From: Phaeotremella fagi
Lineage: Eukaryota; Basidiomycota; Tremellomycetes; Tremellales; Phaeotremellaceae
Reading direction: 5' to 3'
NCBI GenBank assembly: GCA_001599715.1
Contig: BCHU01000006.1
Location: forward strand, 788,765-852,764
Length of the DNA stretch: 64,000 nt
Below, piece by piece: positions 27,590 through 40,200 of the stretch. A model generated the notes under the pieces. The model was given only the letters and a program-made list of their open reading frames with translations. It was not told the DNA's origin and searched no databases. The position numbers and the translations under genes were made by a program. How positions within the stretch are numbered: the first letter of the stretch is position 1; the number at the start of each line of letters is the position of its first letter.

Positions 27590-28534
27590 ATGGATCAACA
27601 TCGTCCACAACAACAGCCCTATGACCGTAAGTTCCATCGATCATCCCACAAGCTACAGTCATTCAACTCAAGCCATTCTAGCCGGTTACTACGTTCCAGG
27701 ACCAGAATCACCTCCAGGTATGTCAGCTGTATAAATCTTGCTTGGAGCTCTAGCTGACCCTCCCCAGTCGAAGTCACTCATTCACCATTTGCTAGAACGG
27801 AATCATCTCAACGTTTGACTTTCTCTGATATGGCAAGAATGGCGGGGAGACCACAAACTGTGAGTTGAGCGTACAGCAATTCCCATCATCACTATCCAAC
27901 ATCAAATCTCTTCCATACGAAGATCACAGCTAACCTCTAAATAAACAATCTATAGTTTGACGAAATGTATGCAGTACCCGAATCATTCCTAGAGATAGAA
28001 GTCAGAAACGCTATGACTCATGGTAAGTTCCTTCTCCTCCAAATCTTACTGATCCGTTTAAAAAAACTAATTCGTAAATCCATATAGGGGTCGGAAGGAA
28101 GATGTACACAGATTATGAAATCGTTTGTATGACCAATATACCCGCTTTTAAATTACGACATTCGGTGGTTCGAAGACGTTATTCAGATTTTGAAGCTTTT
28201 AGAGATGTTCTGGAAAGAGAGAGTACGAGAGTTAACATCCCTCCTCTACCTGGTAAAGTGAGTTTTGAAATCTCTTTGTTTTTTAAAGATTTGAAGGCCA
28301 TGTCCTGATTCACTACTTTCTAGGTCTTCACCAATCGATTTACAGATGAAATCATCGAGCAACGTAGAGAAGGGTTACAAAGGTTTTTAGAGATAGTAGC
28401 TGGTCATCCATTACTTCAAACAGGGAGTAAAGTCTTATGTGCCTTCTTACAAGGTTGGTAGCTAGCTGATTGTGAGAGATATAGCTAACAATTCATTGTT
28501 AGACCCAGCATGGGAGAAATCAGCTTGGAGTTAG
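27590..28534 (+). CDS. SNX3: PX-domain sorting nexin, SNX3/Grd19 type
   Basis: Binds phosphatidylinositol 3-phosphate on endosomes and works with retromer in cargo recycling. ATG 27590 gives [12 protein letters not shown], then a very short second exon ([11 protein letters not shown]). The segment [20 protein letters not shown] precedes the PX domain, as in SNX3 orthologues. The PX core is [18 protein letters not shown], then the basic [18 protein letters not shown] and the PI3P-binding loop [25 protein letters not shown] is the closing helix region. No BAR domain follows, and the protein stops shortly after [14 protein letters not shown], giving about 165 residues, the short SNX3 form. Five or six introns. 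Confidence 0.93.
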
Positions 28535-29085
28535 GCCAGGACTTGTGTATATCCTTTTATTTTGGTTTAACGTTGTGACGTTTGATGGTTTATCATTAGG
28601 ACTTTGAGAAGATAGCATGGTTTATTTCGGTTTGGTTTGGATTCAGAAGATTTGTACATAGATTTGTCAGTATTACCCTTCTTCCCTCTTCCCCATATTG
28701 AGTTATGGATTTATGGAAAACAAATTCAAATATATAACGAGATCTGTTCTGAATCGTCTGCTGGCATCTAACATTTTCATGTTTGATCGTTAGCTGTCAC
28801 CGAGATCAATCAACTCAACTCGAGGATTAGCTGCGACAACAAGCTTTCAATTCTGCTTTCGAGGCATATCTGAATCGTATACCGTAGATTGATCAATCAA
28901 TTCCGTGTGCTTCGGACCCAAGTGATCACAAACGATACTCTATAACATAATTGAAGTTAACAACTAATGAATTTGAATACTCTATGACATGAAAAACTTG
29001 ACTATGAATGATTGAAGGACAGACCACTGAAATACAACGACAACGACGACGACGACGACGACGAAACCCACCCCACCCCTCAGCA
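28535..29085. other. convergent 3' region, SNX3 / nuclear-looking gene
   Basis: About 550 bp between two facing stops. It contains a (ACG)n microsatellite near 29043-29063. No exon is supported on either strand; the long open frames over the microsatellite are Arg-rich artefacts of the repeat. Confidence 0.5.
29043..29063. repeat. (ACG)n trinucleotide microsatellite
   Basis: About seven perfect CGA/ACG units preceded by imperfect CAACGA units from about 29036. It lies in the 3' flank just beyond the stop codon of the minus-strand gene at 29086-30623. Confidence 0.9.
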
Positions 29086-30623
29086 TCATTTTTCCTTATA
29101 AACCACACGAGGTACCAACCTCTCCCCAGTCCAACCAACTTTCAAACCCTTCTCAACCCTCTCCATCTCCTTCTTCTCATCAACACTCACACCTTCAACC
29201 TCCAACCCAAGTCTCTTCCTTTCATCTTTCCTCCAGTTCCTTAGATCCATCAACCGAACCTCCCAATCCAAAGCATCATCCTTATTCACCAACTCTTGCA
29301 ATCGCTTTCTAGCTTTCTTATAGGATTGGAGATTCTCTGATTGGATGAGGAGGTGGATGATGGTTTCGGGGAGTAGGACGTCTTGAATGAACTGTCGAGA
29401 TGTTATTGGTTATTTCTGTTCGATGATGCGTACCTTGCTTCTTTCGCTGGGCGTTAAATCCTCATATCTGTTTGACCCAGTGGGTCTGGGAGGTTCTACG
29501 TAAGTAGGCTAGAAGGTGTCAGAATCAGTCAGATTACGGTGGAAGAAAAGATCTAAACTCGACTCGACTCAACTCACTTTTTTTCTGTAGTCCAACCACC
29601 TGTCCCCACGTAGAGCCCAACGTCTCAATTCCGGTATTATAACCTCCTCAATCTCGTCATCATCGATATCACCATAACAAGCCGCATTTCGAAGAGCCAG
29701 TGTCTTGTTCCCGAAGAACAGATCAATCCTCCATTGCGCTGGTGAATATTTTTCTTTGATGATTGACTCTAAGTGGGGTCTGACCTTTTGGATTTGGATC
29801 TTTCTTTCTAGTTTACCGAAGTTCGTTTCTTCACCATCATCCTCTAGGGGTGGGGTTGTCTCCCTTCGTCGAGCGTCGTTGGTGTATTTGATTCTTTTCG
29901 AGGAGGAGGAGGTGCTGGGAGCGCCATAACCCGTTGACGATAACTTAGCTAACTAAATGAAATAATTAACATTGTTACTCTTCTGATACTCTAGAACTCA
30001 CGGCACAATTAGCGAAACCTGGATCGTCTTGAAACAGAATATGTGCTCTCTTCTTGATAGTTTTCTTGTTATTGTAATCCAAAACTTCAAATTTATCTCC
30101 AGATTTCTTTCGCTCTTCCGAGTTCAATGCTGGTTTGAAAGAAACGATTACAGCTGGAATATACAAACCTTTTGAGAGACATAAACAGGTAGTGTCGGGT
30201 TGGTGGCTGTGAACGAATTCAGCACGAAATTAAAAAGACACGCAGTAGTGAAACTCACAAAGCACTCAGGATCGTCGGTCGAAAAACCTCTTCCTCCTCT
30301 TCGCTTTCCTCTTCAACAGGTAACGGTTTTTCAGAACTCCAATCAATCGCTTCAAGTATTTCGGCGATACCTGGGAGATCTTCATCACTACTATAGTCCC
30401 CGTCCCAGACATCCTTCTCCATCTCCACAGACCGTTTAGGACCGAGTGGTGTACGATTCCCTGTGAACTTGACGATCTTCTTCGAAGGGGTTGAAGAAGC
30501 TTTCTGTGATCTTTTGCGTTTGTTTATGGGTTTGATTGGAGAGGAGGGTGAGGAGGGGGCTTCGGATAGGGGGGACGAAGCTACTAGTGTGTTGGATGAG
30601 GGGTATGAGTATGACGATTCCAT
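29086..30623 (-). CDS. unrecognised nuclear-looking protein with a possible Tudor/PWWP-like module
   Basis: ATG 30623 gives MESSYSYPSSNTLVASSPLS, a Ser/Pro-rich and basic start with a nuclear-signal-like INKRKRSQK and STPSKKIVKF, then an acidic patch (EEESEEEEE). After an intron comes GLYIPAVIVSFKPALN, with FEVLDYNN and RAHILFQDDPGFANCA. This order of a small beta segment, 'DY' and 'F..D..F..C' recalls the Tudor/PWWP barrel, but the likeness is by eye only. The C-terminal part has IIPELRRWALRGDRWLDY, then YEDLTPSERSKFIQDVLLPE and HLLIQSENLQSYKKARKRLQ, all helical and well formed. About 420 residues. It shares a 313-bp divergent promoter with NTO1, a chromatin reader, which fits a nuclear role but does not prove it. 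Confidence 0.72.
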
Positions 30624-30936
30624 TTTGGGTATGATGTAGATGTGAGATACAGAGAGTTGAAGATTAAGAGTGTACTTGAGATCATGTTGAACGATATCGA
30701 TGTAAACAAGGACCACCACGTGACACCTACTCATTCAGGCACGCACCAAAACGCCTGCTGGCAGCTGGTAGCTTCGACTAGTCATTCCAGCACATCCAAT
30801 TAATATATACTCAATAAAATATTTCATATCTATACCCAAATACCACGACAGTCAAAGAACTCCCAAAGTATCAATATCCTGTGGCTTCTCATCTCCTTGA
30901 AACCCCTCGACAATCGCTTTGGGAGACACAGTTACG
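30624..30936. promoter_or_regulatory. divergent promoter shared with NTO1
   Basis: 313 bp between outward-facing starts. A CACGTG E-box lies at 30717-30722. An AT-rich stretch (about 30798-30825) sits closer to NTO1. Confidence 0.5.
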
Positions 30937-33900
30937 ATGCCATCACTCGAATCGAATGCTGATAAAGCTTACAAGTTGGACCTACCAAAGGTTTCTTTTC
31001 GAGTTATAACAGATGACAAAGCTCTGCTACTTCCTGCTGGTGTACATTCGGTGGGTCTGACAGGAATTCAACAAAGATTAATTACATGTACTGATGGTTG
31101 TCAAATCATAGGAACAAAGTCGATCATATGGATGTAAGTTCATTTAAACAGTCCAACAAGATCATCCTTGTGATGCGTTACTGATTTCATCCAAGACAAT
31201 GATTTTTCAGATTTTGAAAGACCAGAACATTACATTCGTTATATCGGTAAATCAGTCGTCGTTTGCCAAAATGAATCATTCTGACTCATCATCTTTTAGA
31301 ACCTATAGAATCAGAATTAGCCAAACAAGTGGAATATGATATGGACGAGCAAGGTTGGTCAGGCGTTGTGCCTACTCAGTCGAATATGTGATATTAACAC
31401 TCAATGATTTTAGATCAAGAATGGCTCGACGCGATAAATCTCGAAAGGAAAAAAGATCAGTCTGGAGCTATTTCATATGAGGTATTCGAAATCATCATGG
31501 ATAAATTAGAAAAGGAATGGTTTGATCTGGTGAGTTTGAATTCTGATCAAGCGGATTGAGTTGTGTGTCTAATACGCTCTGTTAGATCAAAAGAATACCC
31601 CAACCGGCATCTCATCTTCCAGTGGAAGATTCGAAATGTTCGATATGTGACGATGGTGAAGGGGAAAATTCGAATGCTATAGTCTTTTGTGATGGTTGTA
31701 ATTTGGCAGTACATCAGGGTTCGTTTTCATTCATTCTAATCTATCTCTGAACGCTGACACTGTGTTTAGATTGTTACGGTGTCCCGTATATTCCAGAAGG
31801 TCAATGGTTATGTCGAAAATGTACGGTCTCACCAGAGAACCCAGTTGTGAGTTATTCATTTGGTACGGTCTCTATGGCACTGACACTGTTTAGACCTGTT
31901 TGTTCTGTCCAAACGAGGGTGGAGCGTTCAAACAGACATCATCAGGACATTGGTCACATCTCCTTTGTGCAATTTGGATACCTGAAGTAGGAGTCGGTAA
32001 CTCGATGTACATGGAACCTGTAGAAGGTGCTGAGTTGGTTCCTAAAAATCGATGGAAGTTGGTAAGTCAGGCGTGAACGGGGCACAGAAAGTCGACTTAT
32101 AATTTTATCAGATGTGTTCGCTTTGTCGAGAACGAGTCGGTGCTTGCATTCAATGCGATAATCGTAACTGTTTCACAGCTTTCCATGTTACTTGTGCCCG
32201 ACAAATGGGTTTGCTGATGAACATGAAATCAATGACAACGGATGGAGTTCTTCGAGCGTTCTGTGAAAAACATCTTCCAGTAAGCTGTTTTATGTGGACC
32301 AACCCTATCAGCAACTAACAGATCCTCGCTAGGCCGGTTCCAGAGATGAAGAAATGGAAGATGAGGACGACGAGGATTCTGACTTTTCAGAAACTTTACA
32401 CCCCTACCGCGAAAAATCAATTTCAAGACCAGCCGCAAGAAGTCGAAGTCGAGGTGGATCACATAATCTTTTGGTTCCAGTTACGACTAAAAGTGCTAGA
32501 GCTCATGCGAAGAGTTATAGACCAGGTCCACCTTTAGTACCTAACATGATTGTTAGACGATTAGTTGAATACGTGACCAAGATAGCTATTAGGAAACGAT
32601 TACCTTTTATTGAACGGTTGTGTCGGTATTGGAGTTTGAAGAGGGAGGCTAGGAGGGGTGCACCACTATTGAAAAGGCTTCATTTAGAGGTAAGTTTTTG
32701 AAACGATAAATGATAGTCATACTTATTCACTCGATGTAGCCTTGGACAGCTTCATCCGCTGCGAAACAAGAGACTGACATTGAGAAAGCACGGAAATTGA
32801 AGGTATGTTATGGATTTTCTGGACTGCGAACTTGAAACCCTGCTGACAACCTTTTTATAGTTCCTCACACTGCTGAGAACAGATCTGGAAAAAGTTCGCC
32901 TTTTAGCTGAATTAGTCAGGAAAAGAGAGAAAGAAAAGTTGCGTCAAGTGCAATTACTTAAGGACATGGTCGACAAATTCATGTTTCCTCTTTATGGTCG
33001 TTTGCGATCGACTTTGGAAAAGATTTCGGGGTAAGTTAGGTAGTTCGTGCTGAGATGGTCTCTCTGACCTGGTTACAGTATGGATCGAACGGATCTCTTC
33101 CTCAATCCTGTTAGTCGTGTTGAAGTTCCGGACTACTTCGACGTCATCAAAGAACCGCGATGCTGGTTGTATATCGATGATCAGCTTGAGAAGAACGCTT
33201 ATAGAAATGTGGAAGAGTTCAAGGTGAGTAGAAGTAACTGTTACAGCTGACATCCTCAGCGTGATGTCCTGCTTGTGCTTGACAATGCTATGCTTTACAA
33301 CAGTGCAGAATCCCAATTCCACAAATTGGCAGCAAAAATCAAGAAAAATGCAACGCCCCTTCTTGATGAACTCGATGATATCGCTAGTAGAACAGATGAC
33401 GCCGATGAAGAGGAGCCAGCTGGAAACCTTGAATCTTCTATTCCACTTCTTCAAGCTCTCGCCCAGAGCGTACCAGGAAATGAGAACGGCATGGACATGT
33501 TGGCGTCCTTGTTTAAATTTGAAATGGAGAAACCGAAGGAACCGACACCTCCACCGCCTACACCTCCACCTCCCAAGAAGAGATTGACGAACGCGGAGAG
33601 GAGACAGAAATGGGCTGAGAGAGAGGAAAAAGCCAAGAATACACCTATTGGTTCTACTAGAAGTACCCGTGCTACTGACGCTATAGTCAAAGCGTTCGAA
33701 CAGGAGGCAGGGGTGGAGAAAGAGGCGGGACCTTCGACTTCTTCCGAACTTACTGTGGAAACTCCTACGAGAACTTCACGAAAGACAAGAAACGTCAAAG
33801 AAAACGAAAGTTCGACTCCGATATCACCTTCTATCAAACCCATGTCCAAAGCTCAACGCGGGGTGGTTGGGATTCGGACGGTGGCTGTTTTGAGTGATAG

Positions 33901-35226
33901 GGAAAGACGAGAACAGGAGAGACAATTGGATTTGGTTACTGAACAGATTAATCCTCAGGATGAATTCAAGCGATTCAATACTGGTTGGGTATTGGCTGAG
34001 GGATCTAAACGTAGGAGACCGGATCGTATTGATCCACCAAAACCAATCATTCGTATGTCAATGTTTTGATATGGATACTATGAACTAACGAAATGTAGCA
34101 CGCAAAAGGAAAGACGATATTTCAACTAACATAACTTCGGCTGGGACTTCGACGATACTCACTGAAACTACAGCACCTCGGTCAAAAGATTCACCGTCGT
34201 TATCACCACCTCCGGAGTCTAGCGTTTACACACCATCAACGAGGTTGACAAGAAATCGTCAACCTCAGACTGAACCTGGAACACCTTTAGTGACGGATAC
34301 AGGGAAAGGGAAGAAACGCAAATTATCACCTGAACCTGAACTCGAGGTCGATACGGAAAAAGTTTCTGCACCAAGAAGTAAACGGAGTAAAGCTGTTAAA
34401 AGATTTTCAGAGGTTCCTACTGAAGCTTCGGAGACGATTCGGGTGGACGAATCGAAAAATGAAACCGAAGTCGGAAATACTGTTGCCGTTCAAGAGGATA
34501 CTCCTACCCAGAAGGGTAAGAAGAATAAGAAAATTAAAGATGAGGATGAAGATCCTTTCCCGCCTGGTACACTTGGTGAGTGACTTTAATACAATCACGA
34601 TGACAAAACTAACGACGAAATCTGTTTAGCATGGGTGAAGAGTAAGTGACACAAAGATGATCGGATTGATTGGATCAACTAACGGATTATTTTCAGTGGT
34701 ACCATATCCATATTTCCCAGCCTCGATCGTCGACCCAGAAGCTGATCGTCTCAACATCCCACCGGATGTTTTCAAGATTAGACCTTCACCTGATAAAGGT
34801 CGTAGTTGGCTTGGTCAATTCTTTGATAAAGGTGATACTTATGCTTGGTTGCATTTCGATAAAATTCAATTACTAGGAATCGATAAAGGTAGGTCTTTTT
34901 ATTCTCACCATAAAGTGGTTGACTGAAGACTGATGAAAATCTTCAGCTACAGATGAGATTTATCTGACTGTAAGTTGACATTTACCTGGTATGATCTTGT
35001 CATTGATAATCTTGATTAGGGTAATGAACCTGGTAAAACGAAAAAGAAGATGAAATCTAGTAAGCGTAAAGAGATTAGAGCTGCTTACAAGTAAGTTATA
35101 TTTGGTTTGGTTTTCTTACCTACTGACTTCTTTGTGCCTAGTCGCGCTATTAAAGGTATGGAAGGTGGGAATGGTGAAGTTGAGGGTGAGGATGGTGATG
35201 GTGAGGAGGAAGATGAAGAGGATTAG
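30937..35226 (+). CDS. NTO1: NTO1/BRPF-type chromatin reader (PHD-zinc knuckle-PHD, bromodomain, PWWP)
   Basis: Scaffold of an H3-acetylating MYST complex (NuA3 in yeast, BRPF-MOZ/HBO1 in animals). ATG 30937 gives [17 protein letters not shown]. An EPL1-like segment ([18 protein letters not shown]) precedes PHD1 ([40 protein letters not shown]), the zinc knuckle ([14 protein letters not shown]) and extended PHD2 ([31 protein letters not shown]). The bromodomain is at about 33080-33330: [17 protein letters not shown], then [21 protein letters not shown] long charged linker follows. The C-terminal PWWP starts [19 protein letters not shown] and includes [16 protein letters not shown]. Yeast Nto1 lacks the PWWP, animal BRPF has it, so this gene keeps the fuller layout. 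About 20 introns, roughly 1,050 residues. A TTG-initiated extension upstream is not supported. Confidence 0.93.
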
Positions 35227-35452
35227 GATTGGTATTAGCGGGTAAGGGTATGCTTAGGAGTGTAGCGGATTGTGATTTCTGTAGAGAGCATAATGAATCA
35301 TGTAAGAATGCGAAGTGGAAGTGGAGGTGGTCCACTCAACTACATAAATATAGTGATTCAACATTTAACCATCAACTTCTACATTCAGCTCTCAGAAACC
35401 AAGCATAAGCTCAACCCTGGGAGATCCTTCCATCACCCATCCATCCTCTATC

Positions 35453-36874
35453 ATGGATAGCTCATCCTCTCAATCTCGTAAAAGAGCATTATCGCAACCA
35501 GAGACCCCACCGAAATTTCAAAATCTCGAAGAATCGCTATCAATATCCTTAAATCATCAATCTAAAGTAGGTTGTGATACTTTTCTTCCAGTATACAGCT
35601 GATACTTGTCATTCTCGTGGAAGTTTAAATGCGATGCGAACGTGCTACAAGATGAGGATCCTCTTTTTGGTCATATCGTGTCATATCCTGAACTTCTCCC
35701 TTGTTCGAAATCGCCTGTAAACGCTATGTCTCCAGAATGGGATCAATCAACGTCAGTCAACCACAGTTCATCTTCACCGAATACCCTCGAGTCAGTCTCG
35801 ATCAGCATCAAGAGTTCACTCCATAATAGTCCCCATCAACACCCAACATCAGGTCTGTTTTCGATCCCCAACCCAAGTCCCAATCCAGAATCAGAAATAC
35901 TCCCAATCCTCGATAAAACCTTACATCCCTCCCTAGAATTTTTCGATTGTCTCCTCAACCCCAACTCGTCTTCCCCATTCTCGAAATTCCATTCCACACC
36001 GCATGGTGTTCGATTGACACGTTCGAAATCAGGGTTGTTGCCTAGATGTAAGAGTGCTTTTGAATTTCGGGAACGGGTTGATGGATTTGATGATAGTGAT
36101 GAGGATGATAGGATTCTTTTGGATTGGACTAGTGATGAAGAGAGTGAGGGTGATAAAGAGAATATCGTTTTGGGTGTATGTTTGAGATTCTGTCTTTTGT
36201 GGATGTTACTGACATTACTTCGTGAAGGTTACCAAATATCCAACCGAGAAACAATTGTTGAAATCTATCAAGAATGATATTGAATTATCGACTTTACTCG
36301 ATATATCTGATTTAGGATTGAAAGATCATGAATCTGAACTGAAACCCATCCCAAGTCCTACTGAATACATGATACGTCAAAGACGAGTTACGAATCAATC
36401 AACGAACGTCGTTGATCGCGGATTGATCTCACCTATACCCATCTCTCGAATCAGATTCAATGACAGTGTTGTTTCCTCATTCAAAACTTTCGATCATCGA
36501 TCCCAAAGTATGAAGATGTAAGTTGCGTTGTTTGGAAAGGACTGATCATGCATAGAGATTCAACTGACGATGAGGATATTCACTCAAATTCAGAAGAGCA
36601 AGAATCAAATCCAACAAGTAATCCTCAAGAAGCCATGAAACAATTCCAATCATCCGGTCAAATTCAAGAAACCCATCAAGATCCCCAAATAGAAGATCTC
36701 AACCAAAAGTTGAATTCTTATATTCGTACATCCAAAAATCAAAAGCATCAAGACTTCAAAGCAACGATCGATCCAAAGTATAATAATCACAACGGATCAA
36801 TTTTTTTCCATCCATACTCAAAACCGTCTTCAAGGAAATCTCGAGATCACAAGTGTAGTAGTAAATTTCAATGA
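35453..36874 (+). CDS. unrecognised, mostly disordered protein with a KEN box
   Basis: I do not recognise a family. Four exons join cleanly: 35453-35566, 35624-36175, 36228-36517 and 36556-36874, giving 424 residues. It starts MDSSSSQSRKRALSQPETPP, with a nuclear-signal-like RKR and several Ser/Thr-Pro sites. The middle carries RLTRSKSGLLPRCKSAF, then the acidic ERVDGFDDSDEDDRILLDW and SDEESEGDKENIVLG, which contains a KEN tripeptide. Later segments are polar (SPTEYMIRQRRVTNQ) and the tail is Gln/Asn/Ser-rich, ending in a basic KPSSRKSRDHK. KEN boxes and many S/TP sites are common in cell-cycle proteins degraded by APC/C, but a three-residue motif is weak evidence. The next gene on the right converges with it. 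Confidence 0.7.
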
Positions 36875-37247
36875 ATCGTTGGTTTGATGATTGATGAGGC
36901 TTTTGATGTTGAGTTGTAAGACGTTCATTTAGTATTTCGATCGTGGAGTATGTATTTCATGGACTACATTTCTTATATGGATCAATCTGTTGATGATGAA
37001 GGTTCGTCTACTAACGATAAACAGAAAGACTGCCACAGTGAGTCTACACCCAAGGAGGTTCATAGAATCATCGCCATTTGCATTCAGGTCTCAAAATAAA
37101 GTTCGAATCTCATCACAAATTAAACCCAGTGGTATAACAAATAAACTAAGCCAAATCAGAAACTCAAACGAGACATGTTTTTTTTCCTAACTGAAATCTA
37201 TACAACTTCCTTCCTCACCACCCTCTTTCCCTAATTAACCAATTGGA
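36875..37247. other. convergent 3' region, KEN-box gene / SLA1
   Basis: 373 bp between facing stops. Nothing coding is supported; a run of nine T lies at about 37178-37188. Confidence 0.45.
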
Positions 37248-40200
37248 TCACCTGTACCCAGCGCCATAAGGATTTTGAGAATTAGGCATAAACTGTTGTT
37301 GTTGCTGTTGTTGAGGCATGTAACCCGTCATTTGAGGCATCATCCCGTTACCCATGTAACCAGTTTGTTGGGGCAACATGCCCATTCCGTATCCTGTTGG
37401 TTGAGGTTGAATGCCCGGTGCACCGTTATAACCTATAAACAAAATTTAGCTGGGATATCACACGAGCTAGCATATTACATACCAGTGGTCAATGGTCTAA
37501 GTGCGTCGTATTTGTCTAACGAATCTTGTTAGCTATCATTCGTTTTTTTCTGATTTGGGGGAAGAAGACTAAGACTCACTCGACGCTTGAGGTTGTTGTT
37601 CTTCTGGTTTACCGAAATTCTGTGATTTCATCGCACCAAAGATTGAGGATGGCGCGAATTTGTCACCGGTAGATTGTTGAGGCTGGGGTGGTGGTATAGA
37701 AGCGATAGCGTTGAAAGAAGATTGTTGTTGAGGTTGTTGTTGGAAACCTCCTGGGTATCCTGTAAAGTCTGGTTTTGGTCAGAGCGTTAGTCCCAGAAAA
37801 CATTGCAGAATAAACAACAACTTACTAGGTTGAACTTGTTGTTGTTGATAACCTTGTTGGAAACCTGCTGAATATCCAGTTGGCTGCATCATCATTTGTT
37901 GAGGCATATATCCGGTTTGTTGAGGTACCATTCCGCCAAATGGTGATTGCTGTTGTTGACCTGGTCGAGTAGGTACGAACATTCCAGTCTGGTTTGGTTG
38001 CAGAGGATTAAGTAATTCAGCGTTTTGTGGAACAGGTGCTAAAGGTCCACGTGCACCGTTAGACATCCCAGTTGGTTGATTCATAAGTTGATTCATGGAT
38101 GATGGGTTGTTACCCGCACCTAAACCGTAGCTACCACTGAAACCTGATGAACCCGTTTGATTGGACATGACAGGTGCAGAAGGTGGTCGTTGTTGCTGTG
38201 GGATCTGAGCCAATAGATCGAAACTTCCACCGGTGTTGTTTTGTTGAACACCAGTGGAGGCAGGTCGAAGGGAGTTAATTTGACTGAGTAAAGCTTGAGT
38301 TCCATTAGCTGGTGCTGGTACTGATGCAGATGCGTTGGCAGGTGAAGCTGGTTTAGTTGAACTTGGTCGAATCGTCCATGCATCATCATCAAATCCGGTG
38401 ATGAGAGGCGCAGGTGCAGCTTCTTTCTTCTCTGGAACAGGTGAAGGTGCAGATGGTGGAGGTGTAGCAATACTTGTTCGAGCCAATTGATCAGATGCAG
38501 CAGCCAACGCGCTTGCATCCACTGAATCAGCTCCAGTATTCTTCTTCTCGGGTCGACCCCTTCGTGTGTTATTCGCTAATTTACCATCTGGTCCAGTGAA
38601 CAATCCAGGTGGTGGAGCAGGAGCTGGACCTTTAGAACCGCTATTCTCATGTTCCTGTAATTGTCTAGCGTATTCTTCGTCTAATTTGATTTGATTCATT
38701 TGTTCAGGAGTCTTTTTGGCGAATCGAGCAGTAATAGCTTTCCTAACACGAATGACATCACCTTCTCTCAGACCTAAAGATCGTAAAGTAGAGACTTCCA
38801 GGTCTGGTAAGACAGTCTCGTCGATTCGATCTCTGTCGAAATTGGCGGCGTATCTCGTACAGTCATCCATGTCGCAACCTGCGGAAAGGAAAAATTCGAA
38901 CCAATCAAATCTAGGTTTTCGTGCTTTGGGCATTTCCATAGCAGCAGCTGGAATAGGTGATTCAGCCCTGGAACGAGTTTCGTGAGAGGGTTGGGTGGAT
39001 CCTCTTCTGGGTGTACTGCGTCCCAGTGGGACATCGTCTTCCTCCTCAGCTCGAGCTGCTGCTTGTCGTTTAGCGACATGTCTCTTGATCATTTGAGCGT
39101 CCTCCTGTGACATTTTCTCAAGAGGAACTTCGATAATGACACCGTTGAGTTTATGCAGTCTGATTTTGTTACCGTTCATTCCCAAGAATTCAGCTTCGAC
39201 TTTGAATTGACCAGTCTTGTCACTCCATAAGCGAGTGCGTGCAGGATTGGGTTCTGAATGTCAGTTCTACATCAATTTCAATTACTCACTTGGTCTATTA
39301 GTCTCAGCAGGTCTTTCTGGAGCCTTTCTGTCTCTACCACTAGGAACGCTTTTCGCTGCAGCGAGAACATCTTGAGTTGAAGGTCTCTTAGCAATCTTTG
39401 GTGGTTCCAATTGTCTAGCTGCTTCACGTCTAAGGATGTCAGTTTTTAGTTGTAAACACAAAATTACCTTTGGGCAGCTTCCTCTTCTCTTCGTCTTTTA
39501 ACCTCTTCCTCACGTCTTCTTTCTCTTCTCTCTCTCTTGTTCCTTTCTTCCTCTTCGATCTTCATTGCCAAAGCATGATCATCAGCTTCACGTTGTTCTT
39601 TCTCCCTGGCAGCAGCCTCTATTGCACGTTTCTGCTCAAGTTTCTGTTGACGAGCTTCATAACGAGCGTTCTCGACTGCAGCAGCGGCAGCGGCCTCCTC
39701 CTCTGCCCTTCTTCTTTCATCTTCCTCGTCATCTTCCTCGTCATCTTCCCCTTCCTCTTCTTGAGGAGCAGGCGTGGTTCCATCAGTGAGTTCGACGTAT
39801 TGAGCTGGAACTACACCCTCTTGACCTTTAGCGTTGCGAACTGTCCACCATTCATCGTTTTCTTTATCAACAACAGTAAGTTGTTCTCCATCAACGACCG
39901 ACAGTTCATCATCCCCTTGCGCTGTAAAGTCATACAGAACAACAGCTGTTTGAGGTGCACCAACAGGACTTGTTGGTGAGGTAGCCCATCTCACTGCCTT
40001 TGGCGCTGCAGCCTCTTCTTCTCCAGATGACGCACCACCTCTAGTCTCCTCCTCGATCAATTGGAGTGCTTCACCTGCAGCAGCTTTACTCGATTCAAGT
40101 TTGGCGACAATGGCACTGGCAGTATCGCTGGTTCCACAATGGAAATGTAGAGGTTGAGGTAAAGACGAGATTGTCAATAAAAGATGTTTAGATGACGGTT

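Noticed and set aside
29008..29244. Arg-rich open frame across the (ACG)n microsatellite
   Set aside because: Produced by the repeat and by the antisense of the real minus-strand exon.
30919..30936. Six-codon N-terminal extension of NTO1
   Set aside because: It would start at TTG; the first ATG is at 30937.
33451..33849. Minus-strand open frame opposite NTO1
   Set aside because: Antisense of a coding exon; no independent family likeness or promoter.
39470..39979. Long plus-strand open frame opposite SLA1
   Set aside because: It is the antisense shadow of the Glu/Arg-rich SLA1 coding region and is rich in Phe/Leu/Ser as expected for that.
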